Counted from the stretch's first letter, positions 6,950 to 14,936 are shown. The stretch is 14,936 nt of DNA from CAXDOZ01 sp963991145 (GCA_963991145.1 CAXDOZ010000056.1:1-14936), one strand, 5' to 3'. The notes: generated from the sequence alone by a model not told the origin. A program made the numbers and translations.

Positions 6950-9079
6950 TTATCGTAGTATCTGCAGAATGAACGCTTTAGATGCATTCTCATTTTCAAC
7001 CCTTAAGATATACATTCCATCAGACAAGTGTGTGGGAATTTCAATTGACTCATAGACTGATGTTTGCAAAACTCGCTGTCCCAGATAATCGAATAGAGAA
7101 GCATTATACTCCTGATCTTGCTCAAGGCCGGAGATCTTAACTATTGAACTAGCGGGATTGGGATAGATACTAATATGATCCAATGGTTCGGCCTCTTCTA
7201 TGCTTGTAACAGCCTGGCGAATATTAATATCGTCTACATAGACATTATTCCCACCAGTTGACTTGTGCTCAAATTTGACCAGTACACTGCTATTCCCAGC
7301 TACAACATTCAGATCTGCGGTATTAGTTGACCAATTTGATGCTGCTGGAGTAAAAGGAAATCCATAGTCTGGGTTGGTCGCCATGGCATTGCCTCCATTT
7401 CTCCAAACAAGGGTCCAATCCTTACCACAGTTTCCGCTTGCGTAAACAAATAGGGAATCATTTGAGTTGGCATCTCTCCTGGCGTAAGCAAGACTAAAGT
7501 CTAATTGCGGCCATAGGCCGGATGAAAAATCTAGCTCCTCAGTAATTACAGCATCAATTCTTCCACTAGGATCGGGAGGTCCTGATGTGAAGTTGTCAAA
7601 TCGAATTGATCTTGAGCTTTGTCCAAAGCCACCAACATTTGCAAGCTCCCAGGTTCGATCATTATCTGGATTTTCTATTGTCCATGTTGCAGGAATTCCG
7701 GATTCAAATCCTTCAGCAAATGGCATAGCAGCTCCATATCCTCCATTAATTACTGTAAAGTTTGTGGTCTTGAAATCATTTGGAGGGAATTGGTCATTTG
7801 CCTCTCCATTTATGCTTCCTAATGTTACAGTAAGTGCAAATCCACCATCAGGAACAGTCATAGGATTCAATTGGACTTCAAAAGTGTCTCCTTTACTAAT
7901 TCGGCCAGTCACCTGAGTCTGTACAGGTGCTCCTCCATTGATTGTTGCAAATGCAATGAAATCTGTAATGGGTTCCTCAGCACTATTTCCAACTACAATA
8001 ACCGGTCTAAAGGTTGATGCACAAATCGTATCCTGATCCACCGGGAATGCAAACTCTACCAGTTCTGCATCAAAAGTGTAATCACAGGCAGTTGCCGCAT
8101 TGAATAGTCCGGAACGATCAGTATTCAATGTTGCTCTCATTCTATCAACCTGCCCTTTAGTAAAGATATTCTGGCAATCACCGTCGGTGTAATCCATGTA
8201 GTTCATGTACATATCATTACTCCCGCAAGAAGATTGAGGCCATGTAGGGCAATTGTAGTATTCAATCTCCTGATTAGGTGTATCCATGACCTGATCGCTA
8301 CCGTCACATCTATCCTGAGGAGGATCATCTGAGTCATCTCCCCAAATATGAAATAGTCCAAACCAGTGCCCGGCTTCGTGAACAGTTGTACGTCCGCTAT
8401 TATTCTGAGGACTTACGTTTCCAGTAGTTCCAAAGGCCTCAAATCGAATGACTAATCCGTCGGTATTTGCTGCCATCCCAGGAAATTGAGCATAGCCCTG
8501 AACGTTTCTTGCAGCCAGGTCTCCACCCATTCTTACAATCCAGATATTCAGATACTTATCTCTGTTCCAGATAGTCTGAGGTTTAAGGGTAGATTCAATG
8601 TCAGGACGGTCCCAGGAAGCCTGGCCCATATTCATTCTATTGATACCGGTTGTTGGGAAACCAGCGGGATCAAATCTGGCGAGGCAAAACTCTATTTCGG
8701 CATCTCCTCCCAATCCTGAAAATTCAGAAGGAAGGTCAACAGTATCAGGGTTAAGTCTTCTGAAATCACGGTTAAGAACTTCAAGCTGAGATAGGATCTG
8801 CTCAGTTGGGATATTCTCATCAACCCCAAAGGCCTGTCCATTATGAATTACATGGATTACCACTGGAACAGTCACTAGAACCGCATCAGCCTTCTCTGAA
8901 CTATTCTGAGCAGAAAGAATACGTGTCTGAGACTCATTGAAAGACTGGATCAGTGCCGGATTATTATGCAAGTGATCATGATGATTCTCCATAGTGACGC
9001 ATGGAGATTGGGCAGAACTGATTCCAAAGGAGATCAGCAATAGGAACAGAGTATTTCTCCATTTAGAAAATGGCTTCAC
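6950..9079 (-). CDS. Large secreted M43B metalloprotease with Ig-like and jelly-roll domains, T9SS cargo
   Basis: This 709-residue multidomain secreted protease has a signal peptide at 1-23 (hydrophobic LFLLLISFGISSA), a short propeptide with C27 and a His-rich run (H33-H38), and an M43B catalytic domain at about 70-325. The catalytic domain has HEAGHWFGLFH at 234-244 (ligands H234, H238, H244; catalytic E235), WGDD, and the Met-turn MNYMDYT at M295. Residues about 335-446 look like a CARDB/Ig-type beta domain. Residues about 453-622 look like a MAM-like/choice-of-anchor-J jelly roll (FESGIPATWTIENPDNDRTW), and 635-709 form a T9SS type A sorting domain (IYPNPASS). The start is GTG at 9077-9079: an in-frame TAA lies immediately before it and no in-frame ATG occurs before residue 30, so GTG is the only start that gives an intact signal peptide. 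It lies just downstream of the terminator of the subtilase gene. Confidence 0.92.
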   Translation of the reverse strand: MKPFSKWRNTLFLLLISFGISSAQSPCVTMENHHDHLHNNPALIQSFNESQTRILSAQNSSEKADAVLVTVPVVIHVIHNGQAFGVDENIPTEQILSQLEVLNRDFRRLNPDTVDLPSEFSGLGGDAEIEFCLARFDPAGFPTTGINRMNMGQASWDRPDIESTLKPQTIWNRDKYLNIWIVRMGGDLAARNVQGYAQFPGMAANTDGLVIRFEAFGTTGNVSPQNNSGRTTVHEAGHWFGLFHIWGDDSDDPPQDRCDGSDQVMDTPNQEIEYYNCPTWPQSSCGSNDMYMNYMDYTDGDCQNIFTKGQVDRMRATLNTDRSGLFNAATACDYTFDAELVEFAFPVDQDTICASTFRPVIVVGNSAEEPITDFIAFATINGGAPVQTQVTGRISKGDTFEVQLNPMTVPDGGFALTVTLGSINGEANDQFPPNDFKTTNFTVINGGYGAAMPFAEGFESGIPATWTIENPDNDRTWELANVGGFGQSSRSIRFDNFTSGPPDPSGRIDAVITEELDFSSGLWPQLDFSLAYARRDANSNDSLFVYASGNCGKDWTLVWRNGGNAMATNPDYGFPFTPAASNWSTNTADLNVVAGNSSVLVKFEHKSTGGNNVYVDDINIRQAVTSIEEAEPLDHISIYPNPASSIVKISGLEQDQEYNASLFDYLGQRVLQTSVYESIEIPTHLSDGMYILRVENENASKAFILQILR

Positions 9080-9100
9080 TTATTGGTTTTGTTGGGCTAC

Positions 9101-9134
9101 AAAAAAATCGGTGAGCGCTTTTGACACTCACCGA
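9101..9134 (-). terminator. Rho-independent terminator after the subtilase gene
   Basis: On the minus strand an 8-bp perfect stem TCGGTGAG (plus-strand arms 9108-9115 and 9127-9134) with an 11-base loop is followed at once by seven T (A-run 9101-9107). It begins 20 bases after the subtilase TAA at 9155-9157. On the plus strand the hairpin is not followed by T, so it acts in one direction. The T-run ends only 21 bases upstream of the GTG start of the next protease gene. Confidence 0.85.
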
Positions 9135-9154
9135 ATTCTGATGTTAAGATAAGA

Positions 9155-12100
9155 TTATTCGCTCTTTATCACTTTCACCTGTTGGTGATAATTAGCACTT
9201 TGGACGTGTAGCAGATAAACTCCATCTGCCAAACCTGAGAGGTCAAAAATGGTTTTCACCTCACTCGTATTGTAAATCTGAACTTCACTTACAGTTTGAC
9301 CTAGAAGATTACTCATGTAAATCTCCACCTCAGTCTGACCACCAAGTGTGAGCTCTACATTCAATGAGCTGGAAGCAGGATTTGGATACACATCGAAACC
9401 AAGTAAAGTACTTAGGTCGTTTATGCTTGTCGCATTGATATAGACCGTGTCAGTGATGTTACACCCATTTTGGTCTGTAGCAGTAACTGTATAAGTTCCT
9501 ACTCCAAGATTACTGATGCTTGAACCATTAGCTCCTGTAGACCATGAATAGCTATAAGGTGCAGCTCCACCACTTGCAGTAGCTGTGGCGGTACCATTAT
9601 TTGAAGATGAAGAACTGGCTGGTGTAACTGTTGTATTTATGCTTAGAGTTACTCCTGAGTTTACAGTGCCATTTAATACAACCTGACATCCATTTGCATC
9701 AGTAATAGTAACACTGTAAGGGCCAGACCCTAAGTTCGTAATCCCTGATGAAGTAGCTCCTGTTGACCAGAAGTAACTAATCGGAGCAGTTCCGCCAGTT
9801 ACTACTGTCGAGATCGACCCATCATTTGAACCTGAACATGTCTCATCATTCACATTTATCTGACCGAGTGGGCCAGGTTGATTCGTTAGTAATGCTGAAG
9901 CAGAATTTGTACAACCATTTGCATCAGTTACAGTAACTGAATATTGGTTTGGTCCCAAATTGTTTATCTGAGGTACGTTACCGCTTATACCGCTCCAATT
10001 GTAGGAATAAGTCGGAGTTCCACCTGTAACAATTGCTCTAATCGATCCATTGCTATTACTACATGATGGTTCAGTAATGTCCAGATCAATGTCAATGGAA
10101 TCAGGCTCTGTAACCGTAAAGCTAGCCGTTGAAATACAAGTCGCTCCATCAGTAACAGTAACGTTGTAAATACCGGCGACTAGATTGTTTCTACTGGTGC
10201 CTGAGCCACCTGTGCTCCAAACAGTAGAGTATGGCATTTGACCACCTGAAATGTTGAGTGTGATTGCTCCATTGCTTCCACCATAACAATCCACATTGGT
10301 GATATTTGAACCAATAGTTGGCGCACCAATATTTGAAACTGCTGCTACTCCTACTACGGTACAATTATTAGCATCTGTAATAGTGACATTGTAGGTTCCT
10401 GCGCCAAGGTTATTTGCGGTGCTTCCAGTGCCCCCTGAAGACCATAGGTATGAGTATGGCGGCGTTCCGCCGGATGGAGTAGCAGTAGCGGAACCATCAT
10501 TCACTCCACAATTTGCATTAGAGACACTTAAACTCACGCTAAGCGCTGTAGGTTCTGAAATGGTGATCACTCTAAAATTGGTACAATCATTAGTGTCTTT
10601 AACAACAACCGTGTAATTGCCAGCAGATAATCCGGTAATTGGATTTTGACTGTTAAAGTTTACTCCATCAGTAGAATACCTATATGGATAGCTTCCTCCG
10701 GTTACATTCATATTTATTGAACCGTCTGAACCTCCATTGCAGGATACGTCAGTACTAGAAAACTGAATGCTGATCGTATCCGGTTCTGTAATGTTAACTG
10801 ATCCGTTATCAGAACAACCGTTCGCATCGGTTACTGTAACAGAATAGCTTCCAGCAGAAAGGCTGCTTATATTATTACCACTTCCACTTGGACTCCAGTT
10901 ATATGAGTAAGGACTTTGACCGCCTGCCGGATTAACTGTAATTGATCCATCTGTCAGACCATTGCAGCTAATATTGTCTACGTCAAAATTGATTCCCGGA
11001 GCACCATTAACCGTGATGTAATTAGTCATCGTAATTGAATCGTTGCTCACACCATTTGATACCACGAGGGTAACATCATAGGTACCCTGAGCCCCATAAA
11101 GGATTTGAGGATTACGGAGGTTTGAGCTTGAAGGCAATCCTCCTGGGAATGACCATGACCAGGAGTTAGAACCCTGAGTAGATAGATCTGTGAACTGAAT
11201 AAATGATCCGGCACAAACAGTTGTAGTGTCGGCTTCAAAATCAGCTGAATAATTTGAGATGCATAGAATTGGAAGAATGACCTGAGATATCCCAATTCCG
11301 CCATTCCAGGTGTTAGGATCGTCAAATCTGTTCCAATCTCCATTTGACTGCTTTTCCCAGGCTGATGGTGGTATTGACTCACCAATTGTATTTGAAACCA
11401 ATCCGACGGAGTCGCCATTGGAATAGGTCATCTCAATACCTATAAAGAATGGGCCATTGATTGTTGCAGGATTTGAAAAAGTAACGGCAGTGAAATCACC
11501 ATTCGCAATATCCTGAGCAATTGACTGAATAGTAATTGTCTGTGTAGCAATTCTGGTTCCTGGAGATCCGTTTGCTCCTGAATTATCCCAGACGCTGACA
11601 TCTATGGTTGAGCTAGGACTTGAATAAACAGCTTCTCCAAAAAGGAGTATCGCTCCGGTCAACTCAGATCCAGGAGGATAAATATTGAAGCTTTCTGCCT
11701 TAGCAAGATCACCTCTTGTGTTGTGCCCACACACATATCCTCCACCGGTAGATCTGTAAAATCTCAAGGTATCAGTTGCACCAATGGTTGATAATGTATC
11801 ACAACCTGATTGAAGATCTACTACCTCGATATAATTGGTTTTTGTAATGGTATCCGCTCCAAAGATGTTGTTAGCGATTAGTGTTACATCGTAGCTTCCA
11901 GCAGTATTATAAGAGATATTTGATGGATCCTGAGCTGTAGAGCTTGGACTATTTGAACCAGGAATATCCCAATCCCATGAGATAGGGTTCCCTGTTGTTA
12001 GATCGAACAGATCCAGGGTATTTCCTGTATAGAGGAATCTTCGATTCGCTACAAAATCTGCAACTGGATCCGCACTAATTCCACACATAACAGGATAGGT

Positions 12101-14936
12101 AACAAGAGAGATATCTAATCCCCAGGTATTTACTGCATCAGACATCGGGAACCAACTGTTATTGCTGAATTGCTCCCAGGCAGTCCCTGGATTTGAATCA
12201 CCATCTGTATTACTGAATAAGGCAACAGTATCACCTGCTCCGTAAATCAATTCTATTCCAAGGAAGAACTCTCCTGAAGCTGGCATCGTAATCGGGGGAC
12301 TGAAACTCACATAAGTTAGATCCCCATTTGTCACATCAGTAGCAATATTTGAGATCAATATGCTTGTATTTCCTAAAGAGGCACCTGGAGTTCCACCAGT
12401 TCCATCCCATACATGAGCCCTTACAATAGAGGTTGCGGGATTGCTGAATGAAGCATAGGCAAATCCAAAAAATGCACCATCAATGGTTGTAGCCTGGCCA
12501 TTGTAATTGAAGTAATCAGCTTTTGCCTGATCACCATATACATTATGACCGCAGACATATCCCTGTCCGCCGGTAACAGTGTAGAATTGAATAGATCCGG
12601 TAAAGTTGGTGGCAGTATCACATTGTCCCGTTCCACTCGGAGAAACTACATTGATATAGTTCGGCTTTGTGATTGTGTCTGCCCCTACTCCATTTGATGC
12701 TATCAATGTCACATCGTAAGATCCTACAGTATTGTAGGTGATTGAGCTTGGATTTTGATTTGTAGAAGTCCCGGTTGCTGCTCCAGCGAAAGTCCAATCC
12801 CAGTTGGTTGGAGTACGTAATGATAGATCGGTAAAGTTTACTGATCCTCCCTGAACGATCGTAGTATTATTTGCAGTAAAATCGGCAACCGGTTTGAGCG
12901 GAACCGTAGTACCTGATATATTGATATTATCCAGGAAGAGGTTGTTCCCGTAATTGTTATAACCTTCAAACTTGATCACAACATTATTGCTTCCAATAAA
13001 GGCAAGTAGATCAACCGTATCGCAATCTGCACCGATAGTTCCTGTACACCAATCTCCAACACCAGCCGTAAATGCTGTTGTACTGGTAGTCTGGGTTGCG
13101 AAACTTCCAGTTCCATCTTCCCCTTTTGCCAACAAGCGATGCGGAAAGGTTACACCACAATCAGTTGAGAGATATACGATCAATGAATCAGAAGAGGAGG
13201 TGTTATACCTTCTGTATGCATACTCAAAAGTCAACTGAGCGGAAGTAAGCCCGGTAAAATCAAGAGGAGGGGTTTGAATGCCATCTCTTTCACCCGTAGC
13301 ATTATTGTAATAGTAGAACTCCATCAATGCTGCAGTATTCCCCGGATTGGTTCCTGCTACCGTTTCAAGTTTCCAGGTTTCATCATTATCCGGATTGTCA
13401 ATAGTCCAGCTGTTTGTTGCAAATGAACCAGATTCAAAGTCCTCAATAAACGGTAGAGCCTGTCCCCCACTAGTTACTGTTATATAACCAGTCTTAGTTT
13501 CTGAATCATTTCCATATGCATTACTTGCAGTAAGTGTCACCGCATAGGTCCCGGCAGAGTTATAGGTAATTGTTGGATTCTGTTGGGATGATGTAGATGG
13601 AGTTCCTCCGGGGAAAGACCATGACCATGAAGTTGGTCCTAAAGTACTGGCATCTGAGAATTGTATAGAACCCCCAAAGCATATGGTGGTTAGATCGGCT
13701 GTAAAATCTGCAATCGGTGCAACATTTGGATTCGCGCAGACCATGGCTGCATCTGCATCAATTCTTCCTCCTCCAAGCTGTCCTATATAGGATGGGTTGG
13801 CAGCATCGATGTTATCAGCAGTAGTAATGATACAATTCTCAACCTGTGCCGGAGTAAGTGTTGGGTTGTAAGAGAGGATCAATGCGCAAAGTCCTGCAAC
13901 ATTTGGGCAGGCCATTGAAGTTCCACTTTGGTAGCCATAAGAGCTATTGCTTCCAGCAAGTGTGCTATAGATACTTGATCCTGGAGCACTGATATCGATC
14001 CAGGTTCCGTAATTACTGAATGAAGACTTATCATCACCGGTAGTTGTGGATGCTACCGAGATCACATTATTGTATGCAGCAGGATAAAATAGAGTATTGA
14101 CATTTGAGTTTCCAGCGGCCGCAACAAAAATGATTCCCTGACTGGCTCCAACATTTATTAGAGATTGAACCGTGTTTGAGAATCCAGTCCCACCAAATGA
14201 CATGCTGATAACATCTGCTCCTACTGCTATAGCGTACTGCATACCTCCATAGGTGTTATTCAAAGAAGGGCTGAGGTTTGTGTCATCGGTACACTTGACC
14301 GGAATAATACTTACTCCAGATCCCAGAGATGCTACACCAGTGCTGTTGTTTGTCTGGGCCCCTGCAATACCGGCACAATGGGTACCATGAGTGAATGTAG
14401 TGTTGCTGGCAGCTGCAGGAGGATTTGGATTGTTATCATTGTCTGCGGCATCCCATCCGTTGACATCGTCGATATAACCATTGTTATCATCATCGATATT
14501 ATTATTTGGAATTTCTCCGGGATTGGTCCAGATAACATTAGTAAGGTCCTGATGAGATATTAGAACTGCATCATCTACAATCGCCAGTTTTACATTACTA
14601 TTCCCAAAAGTCTTATCAAATGCATCGTAAGCATTCATGTAAGTTGGACCCATATACCATTGGTTTGTTAAGCCTGGATCATTGGGCACGATCTGGGTGG
14701 TGTAAATTGGCACTCTTTCAGCATATTCAATGTATTTGAACTGCTCCAGCTCCGACATGAACTGATCTACATCAGTAGGCTTTGAGAATTCAAGATGATA
14801 GATTCTGTTAAGCGTTCGATCATCGAGGTTTGGGAATGCATAATCCAATGTTTGCACCCCGTATCTAGACATTACTGGTCTCAGCTCTGAATGAAACTCT
14901 TGAAGGTTACCATTGGTAATAGCCCCTAACTCCAAA
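9155..14936 (-). CDS. Giant subtilisin-like protease with PKD, jelly-roll and SprB repeats (5' end missing)
   Basis: This S8-family serine protease is cut at its N-terminus by the window edge; 1926 residues are visible. The first visible codon (TTG, 14933-14935) is read as internal Leu, since no signal peptide is present. Numbering from it: propeptide about 1-85; catalytic domain about 112-400 with D121 (LAIVDD), H183 (THGTHCAG), oxyanion N276 (AAAGNSN) and S340 (GTSMACP), plus an Asp/Asn-rich, probably calcium-binding loop at 147-172. It is followed by PKD1 405-488, a MAM-like jelly roll 490-676, PKD2 680-766, unknown module 770-955, PKD3 957-1039, a second copy of the unknown module 1043-1226, PKD4 1229-1310, seven SprB-type repeats 1313-1834 and a T9SS type A sorting domain 1846-1926 (VYPNPASSS). 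All catalytic residues are present, so an active cell-surface or secreted protease is expected. The gene is upstream of the two M43 protease genes and has its own terminator. Confidence 0.93.
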   Translation of the reverse strand, partial: LELGAITNGNLQEFHSELRPVMSRYGVQTLDYAFPNLDDRTLNRIYHLEFSKPTDVDQFMSELEQFKYIEYAERVPIYTTQIVPNDPGLTNQWYMGPTYMNAYDAFDKTFGNSNVKLAIVDDAVLISHQDLTNVIWTNPGEIPNNNIDDDNNGYIDDVNGWDAADNDNNPNPPAAASNTTFTHGTHCAGIAGAQTNNSTGVASLGSGVSIIPVKCTDDTNLSPSLNNTYGGMQYAIAVGADVISMSFGGTGFSNTVQSLINVGASQGIIFVAAAGNSNVNTLFYPAAYNNVISVASTTTGDDKSSFSNYGTWIDISAPGSSIYSTLAGSNSSYGYQSGTSMACPNVAGLCALILSYNPTLTPAQVENCIITTADNIDAANPSYIGQLGGGRIDADAAMVCANPNVAPIADFTADLTTICFGGSIQFSDASTLGPTSWSWSFPGGTPSTSSQQNPTITYNSAGTYAVTLTASNAYGNDSETKTGYITVTSGGQALPFIEDFESGSFATNSWTIDNPDNDETWKLETVAGTNPGNTAALMEFYYYNNATGERDGIQTPPLDFTGLTSAQLTFEYAYRRYNTSSSDSLIVYLSTDCGVTFPHRLLAKGEDGTGSFATQTTSTTAFTAGVGDWCTGTIGADCDTVDLLAFIGSNNVVIKFEGYNNYGNNLFLDNINISGTTVPLKPVADFTANNTTIVQGGSVNFTDLSLRTPTNWDWTFAGAATGTSTNQNPSSITYNTVGSYDVTLIASNGVGADTITKPNYINVVSPSGTGQCDTATNFTGSIQFYTVTGGQGYVCGHNVYGDQAKADYFNYNGQATTIDGAFFGFAYASFSNPATSIVRAHVWDGTGGTPGASLGNTSILISNIATDVTNGDLTYVSFSPPITMPASGEFFLGIELIYGAGDTVALFSNTDGDSNPGTAWEQFSNNSWFPMSDAVNTWGLDISLVTYPVMCGISADPVADFVANRRFLYTGNTLDLFDLTTGNPISWDWDIPGSNSPSSTAQDPSNISYNTAGSYDVTLIANNIFGADTITKTNYIEVVDLQSGCDTLSTIGATDTLRFYRSTGGGYVCGHNTRGDLAKAESFNIYPPGSELTGAILLFGEAVYSSPSSTIDVSVWDNSGANGSPGTRIATQTITIQSIAQDIANGDFTAVTFSNPATINGPFFIGIEMTYSNGDSVGLVSNTIGESIPPSAWEKQSNGDWNRFDDPNTWNGGIGISQVILPILCISNYSADFEADTTTVCAGSFIQFTDLSTQGSNSWSWSFPGGLPSSSNLRNPQILYGAQGTYDVTLVVSNGVSNDSITMTNYITVNGAPGINFDVDNISCNGLTDGSITVNPAGGQSPYSYNWSPSGSGNNISSLSAGSYSVTVTDANGCSDNGSVNITEPDTISIQFSSTDVSCNGGSDGSINMNVTGGSYPYRYSTDGVNFNSQNPITGLSAGNYTVVVKDTNDCTNFRVITISEPTALSVSLSVSNANCGVNDGSATATPSGGTPPYSYLWSSGGTGSTANNLGAGTYNVTITDANNCTVVGVAAVSNIGAPTIGSNITNVDCYGGSNGAITLNISGGQMPYSTVWSTGGSGTSRNNLVAGIYNVTVTDGATCISTASFTVTEPDSIDIDLDITEPSCSNSNGSIRAIVTGGTPTYSYNWSGISGNVPQINNLGPNQYSVTVTDANGCTNSASALLTNQPGPLGQINVNDETCSGSNDGSISTVVTGGTAPISYFWSTGATSSGITNLGSGPYSVTITDANGCQVVLNGTVNSGVTLSINTTVTPASSSSSNNGTATATASGGAAPYSYSWSTGANGSSISNLGVGTYTVTATDQNGCNITDTVYINATSINDLSTLLGFDVYPNPASSSLNVELTLGGQTEVEIYMSNLLGQTVSEVQIYNTSEVKTIFDLSGLADGVYLLHVQSANYHQQVKVIKSE
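9434..10999 (-). repeat. Seven tandem SprB-type repeats in the subtilase
   Basis: Residues 1313-1834 of the visible subtilase are seven repeats of about 75 residues. Each has the pattern C-x5-NDGS/NGS, GG-x2-PYSY-x-WS, NNL-x2-G-x-Y-x-VTVTDANGC. They resemble the SprB repeat first described in the Flavobacterium gliding adhesin, and are common in long T9SS-exported surface proteins, probably as stalk or adhesive modules. In repeats 1-6 two cysteines lie 49-52 residues apart (C1324/C1374, C1399/C1451, C1476/C1525, C1550/C1600, C1625/C1675, C1700/C1750). Repeat 7 has only C1825. The repeats are strongly diverged at DNA level, so they are old rather than recent copies. Confidence 0.9.
11255..12898 (-). 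repeat. Tandem duplication within the subtilase: two (PKD + unknown module) units
   Basis: Residues 680-955 and 956-1227 of the visible subtilase are two diverged copies of one unit with a period of about 273 residues. Each starts with a PKD domain (VADF, then WDW, then YDVTLIA) and continues with a module of about 180 residues carrying TGGxGYVCGHN or TGGGYVCGHN, GDxAKAxxFN, VWD, NGD, GIE, GD and SNT motifs. Cysteines recur at equivalent places: C772/C1045, C795/C1069 and C951/C1225. I cannot name the second module from its sequence; it looks all-beta and may bind surface ligands or carbohydrate. The first copy spans 12071-12898, the second 11255-12070. Confidence 0.8.

Noticed and set aside
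7587..7916. 109-codon open frame on the plus strand
   Set aside because: It is antisense to the Ig-like region of the 709-residue metalloprotease and looks like no protein family; the minus-strand frame explains the sequence.
9434..10999. Repetitive DNA considered as a CRISPR-like or satellite array
   Set aside because: The periodicity is about 225 bases at protein level, with diverged DNA and one continuous frame; it encodes SprB-type repeats.
11047..11418. 123-codon open frame on the minus strand in a different frame from the subtilase
   Set aside because: It is a shadow of the subtilase PKD4 and second unknown-module region, with no start context or recognisable domain.

Overview
The window reads as a contig piece from a member of the Bacteroidota. 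Four things support this: three large secreted proteases ending in type IX secretion (T9SS, por secretion) sorting domains, a PorX-type response regulator with a PglZ domain, a TAnnTTTG-type promoter, and HD-protein/lpxD and porX/tsaE/ald pairings that I recall from this phylum. Family or genus cannot be resolved from the sequence alone. Coding density is very high, and no stretch over 300 bases lacks a gene. I saw no tRNA, rRNA, CRISPR array, insertion sequence or integrase.

Layout. Bases 1-45 are not genomic: they are the end of an Illumina P7 oligo, an i7 index and the Nextera/Tn5 read-2 adapter. Bases 49-2334 (minus strand) hold an HD-domain phosphohydrolase followed by lpxD (lipid A synthesis), probably one operon read from a promoter at 2393-2421. 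Bases 2434-5635 (plus strand) hold a tightly overlapping operon: porX (T9SS regulator), tsaE (tRNA t6A synthesis ATPase) and an alanine dehydrogenase-family gene. One base after that operon ends, the opposite strand starts a run of three secreted proteases (5637-14935, read right to left). The most upstream is a giant multidomain subtilisin-like protease cut off by the window edge, followed by a hairpin terminator. Two neighbouring M43B (pappalysin-like) metalloproteases follow, only 2 bases apart.

How it fits together. lpxD makes the lipid A on which T9SS cargo is usually displayed, porX regulates the T9SS, and the three proteases are predicted T9SS cargo. The housekeeping pairings are probably conserved synteny rather than a purpose-built cluster, so the functional link between porX and the proteases is inference. 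No clearly new system (defence, mobile or biosynthetic) is visible. The least explained material is inside the giant protease: a tandemly duplicated unit of about 273 residues made of a PKD domain plus an unrecognised Cys-containing module, and seven SprB-type repeats of which the last has lost one of its paired cysteines. A Cys/His-rich motif just after both metalloprotease signal peptides and a terminator wedged directly upstream of a GTG-start protease gene are the other points worth checking.
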